From Candidatus Altimarinota bacterium (GTDB taxonomy: Bacteria; Patescibacteriota; Gracilibacteria; BD1-5; UBA2023): 64,000 nucleotides of DNA. Where the stretch lies: assembly GCA_013268835.1 (NCBI GenBank), contig JABFSX010000009.1:62001-126000 (forward strand). The letters run 5' to 3'. Position 1 is the first letter of the stretch, and each line of letters opens with the position of its first letter. This document shows positions 1 through 10,192 of the stretch, one piece after another. Below the pieces are notes generated by a model that saw only the letters and a list, made by a program, of their open reading frames with translations, ran no database searches and had not been told where the DNA came from. The position numbers and the translations under genes are program-made.

Positions 1-447
1 TATGAGACCAGTGAGTGCCAGTATCGCAATGGCACCAAGCCAACCGATGAGATGATCCGATAGGCTCGTTATAATATCCTCATCACTAGTATCAAACATA
101 CTACTAATAAGAAGCCCACTCCCTGCAACTAAAAAAACCCAACCCCAAGAAAGAGTTTGTACTAGTATTCCTGTTGTGGTTCTTACCTCACCACTCCAAG
201 TTTTTAAAAAAAGATATCCTATGAGTCCAAGTACAATGAGTGAAAAAAACTTTGCAGATTTCCAAGATCGTACTGCCAGAAGAATGCAGATTATAGCAAG
301 ACAAAGAAGGATGATATATGCAGGTACCTGGAGATCAGTAAGTGGAAAGGGGAAGCTAGAAGAATTATTGCTTATTACTGGTGAGATGATACCAGTAAAT
401 ATGCCCACTACACCAAGCATACCAAGATGCATACGAGAAAGAGTCAT
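1..447 (-). CDS. integral membrane protein, 3' end outside window
   Basis: The frame opens at an ATG at 447-445 and stays open to the window edge, giving 149 residues without a stop. The protein is very hydrophobic, with about four predicted membrane spans: an N-terminal segment, a pair around residues 48-85, and further segments beginning near residues 98 and 136. A polar stretch with a short Asn/Ser run lies between the first two spans. This part has no in-frame TGA. I recognise no family. It is probably transcribed separately from the gene upstream at 551-910. Confidence 0.6.
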   Translation of the reverse strand, partial: MTLSRMHLGMLGVVGIFTGIISPVISNNSSSFPFPLTDLQVPAYIILLCLAIICILLAVRSWKSAKFFSLIVLGLIGYLFLKTWSGEVRTTTGILVQTLSWGWVFLVAGSGLLISSMFDTSDEDIITSLSDHLIGWLGAIAILALTGLI

Positions 448-550
448 ATAAAGATATATTATAATAAATACACAATAGACATTGTATATTTATTTCGTGG
501 AATGCAAGTTTCAAAAAAATCCTCCAGAAAAAAGTTGGTGCTATAATTTC

Positions 551-910
551 TTAATGTATAATATGTGTTCCTAGTATTGAATCGACTCTTTTTGCAATAG
601 GTCCAGTATATATAAAAGATATTTCTCAATTTTTTGATCACTTTCGAACTATAAATGCATGAAGATACTTTCCAAATATATTTGAATAATCTTTTTTTAT
701 TTCTGTCCCAGTATGATTATATTCGTTTGTATCTCAATTTGGAGATATTTCCAGAATATAGTAGATCTCTTTACTATCAAGTCTTGACATTTCTTGTCTA
801 ATTCAGGCATGTTGTAAATATCAATAAATATGATTTCATCATAATGCTTGAGTTGGGCTATATGGATCACTACTAGTATCTAAGTGCATATATCTGTAGT
901 TAGTAAGCAT
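551..910 (-). CDS. hypothetical protein (119 aa), visible only with TGA = Gly
   Basis: Read with TGA as glycine, the minus strand gives 119 codons from ATG 910-908 to TAA 553-551. Seven codons are TGA. A purine-rich AAAGAGG lies a few bases upstream of the start. The product is polar, rich in Asn, Tyr and His, with no signal peptide or membrane span, so a small cytosolic protein is likely. It follows the 554-aa gene at a gap of about 70 bp. No family recognised. Coding status rests on the uninterrupted frame, the ribosome-binding-like sequence and the match to the TGA-Gly pattern of the window. Confidence 0.55.
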
Positions 911-982
911 CCATTTTATACCTCTTTTTTGTTCCTGTCAATTTTTGCAATAGACTCAATATATATCAGTTTATTACAATAA

Positions 983-2647
983 TTAATTTGATCGCATTAG
1001 AGATTCTATACTTCCTGGATTATCTGCATTTTTAGTTACTGCAGACGTGATAGTATCCTGGAATTGTGGGAGTTTTTCACCATTGGTGAAGATATTTTGT
1101 GTTCCTCAGAGTTTTTCTAGAGCTTGTACGAGCACCTTTCCATCTGTGGCTTGATTGAGTTGCTCTGTGAGGTCAATCTGATTGTTGGAGGTACGAGTAC
1201 GATTGATCTCAGTAATAATCCGATTCATAGCTTCATTAGCAGATGGTCCAAGTTTATCGAAATTGTTTGCCACGAGATAGGAGAGATTCTCACTGGCATT
1301 ATTATCAAAGCTTTCAATCGTTCATTTGCTCTCTACTCATTGATATGTTACGAGTTTTTTATCAGTTTCTACAAAATCCGAAAGAGATATTTCAAGCTGA
1401 TTGAGTCAATCTAGTTCTCTAAATAATCCTTCCTCGAGTTTTGCATATTTAGTATCACTCATATTCTCTACAGTTATCGACTTTCGTCTTTCTCATTCAA
1501 GAAGATGGTTTTGTTCCTTGAGAATCTTCAGGGCTTCGAGTTTTTCTGTTGGATTCCTCGCTTTTTGATATCATTCTTGAGCTCATCGATATGACTCAAT
1601 GAGATTCTTATTTTGTATAGAATCTGGTATATTTTCGGGAGTATTGAGTTGCACCTTTCCTGCATCTTTTATTACTACTTCAGTTATTTTAGTCTTCTTA
1701 TCTTCTAGGATTTGTTTCTCTTTTTGTTCTGGAGATACTGATTCTATCTCTTTGGATATAGATAGGCCATTGAGAGATTTTATTAGTTTCGGTGGACGAG
1801 CGGCCATATCAATCTCATATTTGGATCACTTCTTGTCTTCCCAAGAGAGACGATCTCCATCACGAGTGATAACAGTATCTGGGGCTCACTTGGTGAGGGA
1901 ATTGACGGTTGAAACAACGGTATCTTTATCTGATTTTGGGATATCTGTTAATGCTCTTCAGATTTCCTTTGCCTCGATTTTTCCTGATAAACCGAGAGCA
2001 TATTTATTTCTATCGAGATTATCAAATTGTTCTCCGAGTTCTGGATTGGTTTTTAGTATAGAATCCTTATTTTCTAGATATACTCGAGTTGAGATATGAG
2101 CTGTTAGTAGAGATAGTACTTCGGGTGATGCAATTGATTCTGGTGTATTTGCTCAGATTTGATTCAGGAAGTTCTTAGTTTCATTTGGAATATTTCCATT
2201 TTTTATATCAGTGAGTTGAGCGGAGATTTTTGCTGATATCTCTGTTTTTTTGTCTGTTGGTATAGATTTCTCAATAGCAGAAAAAGCATTGGTAACTTCA
2301 GCTGTTGCAAGTTTTGCCTTTTCAATTTTTTCTTTTGCTTCAGTTTTTACTTCTTTTGCTTCAGTTTTTACTTCTTTTGCTTCAGTTTCTATTTTGCTTC
2401 AGTTTCTATTTTCTAATTCTAAAGTAATTTTTGATAAAATTCTATTTAGCATTAATTTACCTGTAATTGGTTGATTTTCCTTGAGTTCTTTGATGAGGAA
2501 TTCTTTTGTGGTAGGATTTGCAAGTATTGGAGCAAGTTTTTCATCGAAAGATGAAATATCTACATTCCCTACAAGGGACTGTATGTCTTCATTTGGATTG
2601 ATCGGTTGTTGATCAATTTCAGGTAATGTAGTAGTAAGTTCAGACAT
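983..2647 (-). CDS. hypothetical protein (554 aa) with TEAKEVK repeats
   Basis: One frame runs from ATG 2647 to TAA 985-983 and contains several TGA codons. The protein is highly charged and predicted mostly helical. Near residues 84-103 it carries a tandem heptad-like repeat (TEAKEVK about three times) written in near-identical 18- to 21-base DNA repeats, which could extend a coiled coil and is prone to copy-number change. No signal peptide or membrane span is evident. The Glu/Lys-rich low-complexity central part resembles cytoplasmic structural or scaffold proteins, but no family is recognised. It is preceded by the Tat-substrate gene on the same strand. Confidence 0.65.
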
Positions 2648-2652
2648 AAAAA

Positions 2653-2676
2653 TAGGTACCTAACTAGGGTACCATA
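2653..2676 (-). terminator. possible terminator after the Tat-substrate gene
   Basis: Two GGTACC hexamers separated by eight bases form a hairpin, followed on the minus strand by TATTTTTAT. It lies between the stop of the 231-aa gene and the start of the 554-aa gene. The stem is short, so it may only attenuate transcription. Confidence 0.4.
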
Positions 2677-2697
2677 TTTTTTATATTATTGCAAAAA

Positions 2698-3393
2698 CTA
2701 CGCTTTTTTTGCTAACATCTCTTTTGCCATCGCATATGATGATATAGCTTGACTATATAGCGTTGAGGCTTGTTTCTTGAATGTTTCATCAGTGAGTTGT
2801 GATTGGAGTGTATTTGCAATCTGGAGATGCTTATTGGCAAGATTAATAAGTCTCTCCCCATCACCTTTCCAAGTGAATATTCATCCACTCTTTTTTCGCT
2901 TGAGAAACTCTACAAAGAGGGATTGTACATCTTTGGGAGTATTTGGATTATTCATTACTATGTTCATATAGTCAGCATCCTTTGGTGGAATTTTTTCATA
3001 GTCAATGTAGAGTCAAAGTTGTACTAGTCAGATAACAATATCTATATTTTGTATGGCTGCTTTCATTATATTATTTTGCTGTCGTTCTATATTTACCTGT
3101 TGTTCTCTTGTATTATTTTGTTGTTTTTTTACATATACATCTACTTCTCCATTAATAGCTGGATCGCATTCTGGATCAACTACTTTTCCATCAAGGCATT
3201 CTTGTGTTTCTGGGGAGAGCTTAAAGTTTGGAAATTCTCTTTTTACCGCTTCTACTTTTTTTCTTGTTGCATCAGCGATTCATGCAAGTGCAACAGAAGG
3301 GAGGGTGGCTGCAGCCACTAGAATAGCTCCTCATTTGAGGAAATTTCGTCTTCAAAGATCTTCAGGAGGTATTTGAGAAGGTGTTGATCCCAT
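2698..3393 (-). CDS. probable Tat-exported protein (231 aa)
   Basis: The frame runs from ATG 3393 to TAG 2700-2698. The N-terminus has a polar region, then a twin-arginine motif at residues 15-16 (G-R-R-N-F-L-K-G-G), a hydrophobic stretch of Ala/Val/Leu and an A-L-A-G cleavage-like site near residue 37. This matches a Tat signal peptide. The Gly before the twin Arg and one of the pair after Lys are TGA codons, so the signal is invisible with the standard code. The mature part is helical and charged with a Gln/Asn-rich coiled segment; two Cys lie near residues 64 and 72. No enzymatic family recognised. No tatA/tatC is present in the window, so export by Tat is inferred from the signal only. 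Confidence 0.65.
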
Positions 3394-3542
3394 AGTATAG
3401 AACATTAATTCCGATATATTTTATCCTATCTATTGCCTATCGTCAACTTCATTTGATATTATCTTCTTGATTTCCTATTTTTTATGACTATATTGCCCGC
3501 CCGTTCTGGATCCCCCTTGATCGATATTTTTTGACATATACC

Positions 3543-3567
3543 AAATCCCTATGTGAAATAGGGATTT
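3543..3567. other. stem-loop in a 280-bp intergenic gap
   Basis: A ten-base perfect stem (AAATCCCTAT / ATAGGGATTT) with a five-base loop lies between the Tat-substrate gene and the 73-aa gene. A TTGACA hexamer sits just before it at 3531, and a short GC-rich patch at about 3495-3520 contrasts with the AT-rich surroundings. There is no convincing -10 box or T tract, so neither terminator nor small RNA can be assigned. Confidence 0.3.
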
Positions 3568-3642
3568 TGAAGTTTCATTGTGCACAATATGTGTACAAAT
3601 TGTAAGAAACTACTAAATAGTATTCCTTGGTTCTTCTTGCAT

Positions 3643-3670
3643 AAAAAATCTCACAAAAAGTGAGATTTTT
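3643..3670 (-). terminator. rho-independent terminator
   Basis: A stem of AAAAAATCTCAC with its complement and an A5 loop lies directly downstream of the 73-aa gene. T runs flank it on both strands, so it can act in both directions. Confidence 0.75.
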
Positions 3671-3675
3671 ATTTT

Positions 3676-3897
3676 TTAGTCTTGTACTACGAGATCATGT
3701 CGTCATTGGATCATCAGATGATGTTCTTCTTGGATCATCAGAGCTCTTTTTGATCGACTTTGTTTTGCAAGTGATCGATCCTGATTCTTGAAGAGTGTCA
3801 TAGTGGTCGGATCAATACCGAATGATGCGAGTGCCATAGAACGAGAATGATAGGATGCAAGGGCGTGAGGTCCCATATGAGCTATATCTGCAGTCAT
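3676..3897 (-). CDS. small hypothetical protein (73 aa)
   Basis: The frame runs from ATG 3897 to TAA 3678-3676 with one in-frame TGA near the C-terminus. The product is rich in His, Met and Gln and has no membrane segment; its C-terminal third is basic then polar. A clear terminator follows immediately and the gene is divergent from recX, which supports an independent transcription unit. No family recognised. Confidence 0.5.
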
Positions 3898-3964
3898 AGT
3901 TGTATTTTTATGAGATATACATAGAGTATAGCATATATTATTATCGTCGTCAAATTTATTATGC

Positions 3965-3970
3965 TATAAT
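3965..3970 (+). promoter_or_regulatory. -10 box (TATAAT) for recX-radA
   Basis: A consensus TATAAT lies 40 bp before the recX start in the divergent gap. No consensus -35 is visible at the right spacing, so the assignment is tentative. Confidence 0.35.
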
Positions 3971-4009
3971 ATAATACATTGTAAATAAATCGATACACAC
4001 AATCAAAAT

Positions 4010-4567
4010 ATGAATATCACCCTTCGGCTTGCTAACTATATCAGTCGATATGCCCCATCAAAACGAAAGATAATCACGTATCTGGAGAAGAAGAACTGCC
4101 AGGATCCAGAGTGAATTCTCAGGGATAACGGGTATGATGAATCCTTGATGTGTGATATGTGGATGAGATCTTTTGTTGCACTGGGGAAGTGAAAGCGAGA
4201 AATCCAACTCAAGCTCCAGAAAAAAGATTTCCCGAAAGAGATGATAGGGGAAAAACTAGAAATATTTGATGTTGAGATCCGAGATTGGGAATCCAACCGT
4301 CTGAATATACAGAATCAAATTCATACCCTCGAACAACGATGAAAGTCATCTCGGATTATCCACAATACTATCATCTCTAAGTATCCGTATTTTCGTGATG
4401 AGATCACGGAGCTCCTATCGGAATCGGATGATTCTGACAATCTGACAAAAGAGGTGCAAAAATATAAAAATCGATATAATATCGCAGATAAAAAAATCCG
4501 AGAAAAGATGATTGCCTCACTCCTTCGAAAGTGATTTTCTTACTCAGATATAAAGAATCATCTCTAA
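4010..4567 (+). CDS. recX: RecX-like regulator of RecA
   Basis: This 185-residue protein reads through four TGA codons to TAA 4565-4567. It has the layout of RecX: repeated three-helix units with the pattern L-x-x-Y-I-x-x-x-x-x-S-x-x-K near residues 7-25, then R-S-F-V-A-L-G-K-G-K-R-E-I-x-x-K-L-x-x-K around residues 53-71, and a last unit ending L-L-R-K-G-F-S-Y-S-D-I. RecX binds the RecA filament and limits its activity. radA begins 12 bp downstream, so the two recombination genes form one operon. Divergence is high; the name rests on the repeat pattern and the context. Confidence 0.75.
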
Positions 4568-4579
4568 TACTCAAAAAAT

Positions 4580-5896
4580 ATGTTTATCTGTTCTTCATGT
4601 TCTGCTACTTCTGCGAAATGGACAGGGAAGTGTCCAACTTGTGGTGAATGGAATACTTTTGTTGAATCAACGGTTCAGAAGTGAAAGTCAAAAGTCTGAA
4701 ATGGAAAAATAGTCGAGACTCGTGCACTTGATCCCAATCCTTCACAGAAGGGGATTGAGCGATATGTGAGTTCATCCGGTGAGCTGGATGCAGTTCTCGG
4801 GGGTGGACTCTCTGCAGGATCACTCGTGCTCTTGTCTGGAGAACCAGGAATAGGAAAGTCGACTCTAGCACTCCAGATGAGTGAGTGGTATGCAAGTCGA
4901 AATCAGAATGTGCTCTATATATCTGGAGAAGAACATATTGGTCAGATCAGTGCACGAGCAATCCGACTCGGAGTGAGTCACCCGAATATATCACTTCTGA
5001 CGGATTCTGAATTTGATTCTATATTTGCAACGGTGGAACGGTCTAATGCAAATATTATCATTATCGATTCGCTCTCAGTTTTATCCTCTTCTTCGATTGA
5101 GTGATCCCCGGGGAGTATATCTCAGATCCGCATCATGACAGAGATGTGTATGCATATTGCGAAGAAGATGCAAAAGTCGATTATCCTCATTGGTCATGTT
5201 ACCAAAGATGGATCTATTGGATGACCGAAGTCACTCGAGCATCTGGTGGATGTAGTATTATTCCTCGAATGAGTACGTACGGAGAATTATCGGATTCTGA
5301 GGGCTCTCAAGAATCGATTTGGCCCAACGGATAGCGTAGGATTATTTCGTATGGAAGAGAATGGGCTCATTGATCTTCCGAATCCAGGACTGGAATTCAT
5401 CGATCAGGAGAGCTCTGTGCTCTCTGGTTCTGCTCTGACCTTCACAATCGAGGGTAATCGACCGATTCTCATCGAGATAGAAGCGCTCACAACCTATACA
5501 AAGTTCTGATATCCGAAGCGTTCGGCACGAGGAATACATCAAGGCAAGCTTGATCTCCTTATTGCGGTGATGAGCAAATTTACTGGTGTGGATCTCGAGA
5601 GCCATGATGTGTATCTAAATATTGCCCGTGGCATCCAAGTATCTGAACCTGGAGTAGATCTGGCTTGTATTGCGGCGATATCAAGTAGTAAAAAAGAAAA
5701 ACCACTTGGAAAGACAATATATCTCGGAGAGGTATCACTTACGGGTGTTGTTAAAAATGTTCTCTTTCTCGAGCGAAGATTGATGGAAGCAAATAAACTC
5801 GGATTTGTTCATGCAGTGATCCCAGCGAGTTATGAGGGAAAGATTCCAAAATGAATGGAATGTACTCGAATAAAAAATATCAAAGAGCTCAAATAA
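4580..5896 (+). CDS. radA: DNA repair protein RadA
   Basis: The 438-residue product is a complete RadA (Sms), a RecA-family ATPase that helps process recombination intermediates and drives branch migration. The N-terminal zinc finger has Cys 4, 7, 18 and 21. The Walker A motif G-E-P-G-I-G-K-S-T lies near residue 90 and the RadA-specific K-N-R-F-G motif near residue 245. The C-terminal third is the Lon-protease-like domain typical of the family. Length matches the family. Several family glycines, including one of the pair in S-I-G-G-P-K, are TGA codons. It is the second gene of the recX operon and is followed by a strong terminator. Confidence 0.95.
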
Positions 5897-5906
5897 ATTC
5901 TTAACT

Positions 5907-5937
5907 AAAAAATCCCACCAATTTGGTGGGATTTTTT
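5907..5937 (+). terminator. terminator between radA and the DUF916-like gene
   Basis: A long AT-flanked stem (AAAATCCCACCAA and its complement) with T runs on both sides lies between two convergent genes and can serve both. Confidence 0.85.
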
Positions 5938-5940
5938 AGG

Positions 5941-7467
5941 TTATTCTTTTGAAGTTGTTGGTTTTTTCGGAGTCTTTTTTGCTGCTATCTGAGATTCGAC
6001 ACTTTCGATTTTTTTGTTTTTTCTTGCAGTTTTTGTGGCTTCTTCTCGTGCTGCTCTGGCTGCTTCCTTTGCAAATAATATGGCTCGTGCTTGTTCGAGA
6101 GCCTCGATCTCACTCTGAGTAGATTCTATAACATGTTTTTTATTTATTTTTTTATTATTCTTTTTTCGTCTTCGGAAGATGAACCAGAAGAGCAATATAA
6201 GGAATGATGTGACGGTAATAGTTCCAGCATTCAAAGTTTTTACCACTTCATCATATTCTATGGTTATAGGAATAATAGAATTACTATTCATGGTTTGATG
6301 CGTAACAGGATTCATATAAGAAAGATCGATATGAGCATTGATTTCTTTTACGGTGTGCTGAATTGTGAGTTTTTCCCATGGATTTAGATATCATGCTTGT
6401 TCTCTTGTAATACGAGAGTAGTATGCCCCAGGTGTTTCATATATGACCTCTATTTTACCTCCAGTGCCAATAGTTTCTCTGGCAAAACCATACCAATTCA
6501 TTATAAAAGTTCTATTAGTTCATGGTAAGACATTTCCATTTTCTTCGTTTATTGTAAGGTAATCTACGATTTTTTCTCCAATTATAGCTCCATTTGGATT
6601 AAGAATAAATTCTTTTCAGATATTTTTAAGCTGATTTCCTTCATTATCATGAAGAGTTATCTTACCTTCAGGTACGATATGTATCGTTCCAGTATTTTTA
6701 ACAGGAAGTCAGATACTCATATTAAATGTAATATTTGGATCGATTTCTGGTGCACTCCAAAGGGGATCAAAAAAATCTATTATATCTTCCTGCATTTTTG
6801 GATCCGAAAAGAGCATAAGAAGCTTTTTTCATTTTTCAGTTATTTGTTCACTAATACTTCCTGTATTATTAATGCTAAATAGATCTGTAATAATTGTTGA
6901 TCATGAAGAATAACCACCTCAGCCACTTTGATTTTTAACTTCAATATTGCCAAACTCTGGAGCTACTGTGATTACTCACGGAACAGTTACAAGAAGAAGT
7001 GAACCAATACGACGATTCATGGAGATACTTGTGGAATTGCTCGTATTTTCTGGATTATTAAAAAATATTGCACCATAATGACCACCTGGAATAGCATTAG
7101 CAGGTGTATGGATTGTATAGGTGACTACTTTGCTTGATTTTGGTCCTATACTAAATAGTCCAGTCATATCAAATGTAATCCAGGATGCAAGGGAATTTGG
7201 ATTTACTCCACTATTTGCTGGTATAGCAGTACATATAGGGGATTGATAGTTTGTTGTTGTGCAATTTTCAGCACTCATATAAAATGAGTAGGGAATATCA
7301 GAATTATTGTAGAGCGTTACAGATCATACAGTATTATCTCCTTTTTCTACTGTAACATCATTTCTAATTGGAGTAATTGCAAGATTAATACGATCTCAAT
7401 CACCAAGAGCGTATAGTGAAATGTTCATATTGATAATGATCAATAGGGTGATGAGGATTTTACGCAT
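5941..7467 (-). CDS. secreted DUF916-like surface protein with C-terminal anchor
   Basis: The reading frame from ATG 7467 to TAA 5943-5941 gives 508 residues with about a dozen TGA codons. It starts with a signal peptide, then an immunoglobulin-like domain in which a G-P-K-S-S-K-V-V-T-Y-T-I segment is followed by P-G-G-H-Y-G-A-I-F-F; this resembles the DUF916 domain of Gram-positive WxL-associated proteins. Further beta-rich segments follow, then one membrane span near residue 425, an Arg/Lys stop-transfer and a long Ala/Lys/Glu-rich cytoplasmic tail. The neighbouring gene encodes a WxL-like secreted protein, the usual partner of DUF916 proteins. The family call is by pattern only. Confidence 0.65.
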
Positions 7468-7626
7468 AGAATAAAACAGATTATAGATATTATATTTCAG
7501 ATTTTTTATCTGAAATAATGAGGATATTTCCATAATTAAAACCTAAATTAGGAATATTTCTTTATTCCGAATGTAGAGCCTTTTTATAGAAAAATTTATG
7601 TTATAGATAATACCTATACTCACTTA

Positions 7627-7670
7627 AAAAGCAAAAAGTCCACACGAGATCGTGAGGACTTTTTGCTTTT
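7627..7670 (-). terminator. strong terminator after the WxL-like gene
   Basis: A 15-bp perfect stem (7627-7641 with 7656-7670) encloses a second small stem CACG-AGAT-CGTG and is flanked by T runs. It separates the WxL-like gene from the DUF916-like gene, so they may be transcribed separately. Confidence 0.85.
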
Positions 7671-7680
7671 TTCTAGTATA

Positions 7681-8340
7681 TTAAAAGTTTCCAGTTACGC
7701 TGATGGTAACAGTATCACTATAACTTCCAGCAGGAGACTGAGCATCTGGTTTTGCAGATACTGAGAACTTGAAGTCATCAATATTAGCTGAAAGAGATTG
7801 AGGTCTTGCATAAGTATAGAGAGTATGAGCTGTTGTATTATCAACAACTTCTACATTTAGACTTGCTATTGCGGTTCAACTAAAAGCTGAATCTGATCCA
7901 GCTACAAGGGCTGAGCTAAATTTATAACTATCAGGAATACCATCAGTACCTAGACTATTAATAACATCAGCACCATTTTTGAGTCCACCATTTCCAGATT
8001 TTGCTGTTACAGATGCTCCATTTGTTGCATTTGTTCCAACTTCGATATCAACACTTCCTGTTTGATAATTTGCTGCTGACAACGTACCAAGATCAATAAC
8101 TCCAACAGTACTACCACTGATAGTCATATTAAGTGTTGGTTGAATTTTTGCTGTTACTGTAAGGATATTTGATCCACTTGCAGATCATGCTGTATATGTA
8201 TCATTCCAATTTATGGTTGTATTAAGTGCACCACTTCCTACAACAGTTCCGGTACCGATATTTGTAGCGTATACACTTGACATAAGTGGCATACTTGCTA
8301 GGAGGGCTCATGCTATGAGCCTATTTGTATTTGTTCGCAT
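7681..8340 (-). CDS. secreted WxL-like beta-rich protein
   Basis: A 219-residue exported protein starts at ATG 8340-8338 and ends at TAA 7683-7681. Residues 1-25 form a signal peptide ending in V-Y-A. The mature chain is rich in Thr, Ser, Ala, Gly and Asn with alternating hydrophobic residues, and ends in S-Y-S-D-T-V-T-I-S-V-T, a pattern typical of the C-terminus of WxL and related surface domains. There is no anchor and no cysteine. With the DUF916-like anchored gene downstream it forms a plausible secreted-plus-anchored pair. Spore-coat-U/fimbrial-type beta domains are an alternative. Confidence 0.6.
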
Positions 8341-8422
8341 AAATGAGAGTAATTAAAAAATAATATGCCTCTTTAGAGTAACATATTATTTTTTAAGCGT
8401 CAATGAATTGTACTTGCAATAT

Positions 8423-9202
8423 TTATATTATCATTTCTAATACTTGCTTCTTAAGATCTTCAGCAATATCTCATGATTTTTGCATTCCATCGATTTCGAT
8501 TGCTTTTGATTTTTCAGTCTGGAATACTTTATTATAACTTTCGATAATCTGAGCTTGAGTTTTACGAATAAATCCTTTTTTATCGCTTCTAGTCATTTTC
8601 TTTCCATCAGGAGCATAGACGAGGGTATTGATAAAATGAAGTGTGAGAAGTGTTCCATCCATTTTACCTTTCTCTTGTTTTCCAAGGAGCTTTTGTTTTT
8701 CTTTCCATGTTCTTTTTGTAAGTCGAGCAAGAGAGGTCTCGGCATCAACCGTGATGTGTATGGTATGTGCTCTATCAAAGAGTTCTTTATAGATAGTATT
8801 TCTCCACCAGAGAAGCCCAGTACGAAGTTGTTCGTCGCTCATACCAATCATCAGTCCTCGAACTATGAGTGTCTGAAGGCCTCGATCAAGGATTACGATA
8901 TGTCCACGTTTCATAGCAGGGATAACCTCTCGTTCGATACGATAGAGAAGGTCAGCTGATTGCATAAAGAGTCCAGTTTCAGGAAGGATACGTTCATCGA
9001 ATTTTTTGAGGGATTCATTGGTTGTGAGGAAATCTCCAAGGATTGGAGCTGTTTTCCATGAACTGATAGTAACCTCGTGTCATTCTCTTTCGAGCATTTT
9101 TTTGAGAGTTTTTACTTGAGTTGTTTTCCCTGATCCATCAGCTCCCTCGAATATAATGAGGGTACCAGGAAGTGCATGACAGTTACTAATATTTGGACGC
9201 AT
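8423..9202 (-). CDS. thymidylate-kinase-like P-loop kinase
   Basis: The 259-residue product has a P-loop G-A-D-G-S-G-K-T near residue 20 and a D-R-G motif (I-V-I-L-D-R-G) near residue 106, where thymidylate kinases have D-R-Y/H. Two TGA codons are read as Gly. Compared with classic Tmk it has a longer lid region rich in Lys (around residues 165-190). It follows a second Tmk-like gene by 37 bp on the same strand. The altered DR motif suggests another nucleoside monophosphate or a sugar/RNA substrate; the exact substrate cannot be told. Confidence 0.7.
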
Positions 9203-9239
9203 AAGACGGAATTAAGATTTCAAAATTAAAGGTATGAGA

Positions 9240-10016
9240 CTATTCTTTGGTATAGTGTTGTCCCATGAGGCGAACATCATATTTTCGTTCAAAGTATTCT
9301 GCAATTTCAGCAATAAATGTAGGAGTTGTTTTATATACTGGAGCCTTTCCATCGATTATATGCATACCATTTTGTTCTGCGAGGATGTCGTATCCTTCGA
9401 TAACTTTGGTTTGAAATTTTTTGAAACTATCGATGATATTCTCAGAATATCTCACATCCATACCAGCTTCGTAGTGTTTGAGTGGATTGCGACCAATGGC
9501 TCGTTCTGCTGCGATCTCGACAGGAATACGGAAATAGAATGCAAGATCAGGAACAGGGAAGTAGAGATCATAGAATGGCTTCAGGTGTTCCATGCGAATT
9601 CCACGAGCATATCCACGAGCGAGAGCTGTATACATATAGCGATCACAGAGAACTACCATACCCGCCTTGAGGGCTCCTCTCATCTCTGTAAGATATCGTT
9701 CGATAAAATCAGAAGCATATATAGTATCAAATACAGCTGCTGGCATATGAATATCAAATTTTTTGAATTTCTTTTGCATTTCGTGCATCTTGATAGATGA
9801 ATTCCATATACTGTGAACACAGAAAAATCCGTTTGATTCCAAGAGATTCTTGGCAATAAGAAGTTGAGTTGATTTACCAGAACCATCAGATCATTCTACA
9901 ATGATGAGTGTTCCAGGTCTTTCCTCAGTTGAGAAGAATATATCATTTTTATTACGAGTGGGGGTATCATTTTTGATGATGTCAATTTTTGTTTTTTGCG
10001 GTTGTACTGTAGACAT
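9240..10016 (-). CDS. tmk: thymidylate kinase (dTMP kinase family)
   Basis: The 258-residue product has an N-terminal extension of about 35 residues, then E-G-S-D-G-S-G-K-S-T (first Gly by TGA) as P-loop and C-D-R-Y-M-Y-T-A-L-A near residue 125, which fits the D-R-Y/F motif and following helix of thymidylate kinase. The enzyme phosphorylates dTMP to dTDP. It lies between a holB-like gene upstream and a second Tmk-like gene downstream; tmk-holB adjacency is common in bacteria and supports the call. Of the two kinases this one keeps the better DR motif. Confidence 0.8.
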
Positions 10017-10192
10017 AAGTTGTATAAGGATATGAATCATCATACTCTATTATCTCTTTTGAGTCAAAAGAAATTTTCTCTTTTAACTTGCTGTTTATAT
10101 GATATAATGCAGTATTATTCATAAAAAAAATGTCAAGTATTGTATTTTTTGTTTATAATATTGTTTTATTTAGTATACAGGCATAGGTATTT

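Noticed and set aside
3531-3567. TTGACA followed by a hairpin, possible small RNA
   Set aside because: No -10 box at usual spacing and no T tract after the hairpin; kept only as a stem-loop.
9234-9800. 188-codon plus-strand frame
   Set aside because: Antisense to tmk with its P-loop and DR motif; Cys/Ser/Ile-rich composition of a mirror frame.
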